A program made the translations under genes and the position numbers. The notes under the pieces were generated by a model. It was not told where the DNA came from. It did no database searches and worked only from the letters and a program-made list of their open reading frames with translations. From contig JABUEW010000034.1 of the NCBI GenBank assembly GCA_013314855.1, positions 1-35,535 on the forward strand: a stretch of DNA of 35,535 nucleotides, given 5' to 3'. How positions within the stretch are numbered: the stretch's first letter is position 1; every line of letters starts with the position of its first letter. The stretch comes from Bacillota bacterium. Lineage in GTDB: Bacteria; Bacillota; Clostridia; Acetivibrionales; DUMC01. Shown here one piece after another: positions 35,391 to 35,535 of the stretch.

Positions 35391-35535
35391 GAGTAAGAAC
35401 GAATTATTCAGGACCTATTCATAAAAACTCAAACTTTTTACCCTAAATCATTCATAGTACCCAGATTATTCCATATGACGTTTATCAGTTTTAAAAAATA
35501 AAACTTTCATTGTCACAAATGAAGACATGCCTGTA
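35391..35535. other. Window end, no gene seen
   Basis: AT-rich sequence with only short frames on both strands. I see no RNA gene or clear promoter in it. Confidence 0.5.

Overview
The window looks like a low-GC Firmicutes chromosome of the class Clostridia. Supporting signs are AT-rich DNA, strong GGAGG-type ribosome binding sites, a GerMN-domain lipoprotein, a paired GlgC/GlgD, a bifunctional Rel with 'RFKD', and a ribosomal protein L27 that carries the Firmicutes N-terminal extension next to its dedicated protease Prp. I cannot name a genus. Almost everything is core chromosome. I see no prophage, CRISPR array, transposase or rRNA.

Layout. 1-810 (minus): 5' part of a MutS-family ATPase gene behind a roughly 240-nt structured leader with an early intrinsic terminator. 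1084-2026 (plus): a cysteine-rich MarR regulator with two palindromic operators, followed by the wreck of one or two YraQ-type permease genes. 2114-6403 (minus): a sulfur amino acid block of metY, an IscR-like Rrf2 regulator, cysK and metA, plus a second, cysteine-free Rrf2 regulator with its own start region. 6804-7868 (plus): GerMN lipoprotein. 7899-16003 (minus): one long operon of recJ, apt, relA/spoT, dtd, an MBL-fold hydrolase and hemZ. 16220-17383 (minus): a sugar phosphate isomerase/epimerase with a non-canonical start, and a His-Gln-Lys tRNA cluster with a clear promoter and terminator. 17421-19622 (minus): ruvC-ruvA-ruvB. 19935-22671 (plus): argG-argH behind an ArgR box. 22760-26938 (minus): a small unknown protein, a NodB-type polysaccharide deacetylase and glgC-glgD. 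27165-27704 (plus): DUF4364 protein. 27717-29689 (minus): yhbY, a small Cys-motif protein and obg. 29867-31057 (minus): rplU-prp-rpmA with promoter and structured leader. 31032-35017 (minus): two radical-SAM-associated genes and rng. 35189-35390 (minus): tRNA-Pro with promoter and terminator.

How the genes fit together. metA carries Glu111, the residue linked to acetyl-CoA use, which matches the O-acetylhomoserine sulfhydrylase (metY) in the same block. The two Rrf2 regulators differ exactly in the Fe-S cysteine triad, which suggests one senses Fe-S or redox state and the other is CymR-like. rplU-prp-rpmA encodes both the protease and its substrate. glgC supplies a catalytic ADP-glucose pyrophosphorylase, while glgD lacks the N-terminal nucleotide-binding motif.

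The most unusual structure not explained by genes is a family of palindromic repeats with GGGCGCATTTT ends. There are two long copies of about 255 bp (6465-6719 and 19646-19903, in opposite orientation) and two 33-34 bp internal-deletion forms (23179-23212 and 27014-27046). One long copy is flanked by an 8-bp direct repeat and one short copy by a 13-bp direct repeat, and three of the four lie in spacers between divergent genes. This resembles a non-autonomous mobile (MITE-like) family. The MutS-family leader is the second candidate for an undescribed regulatory system.
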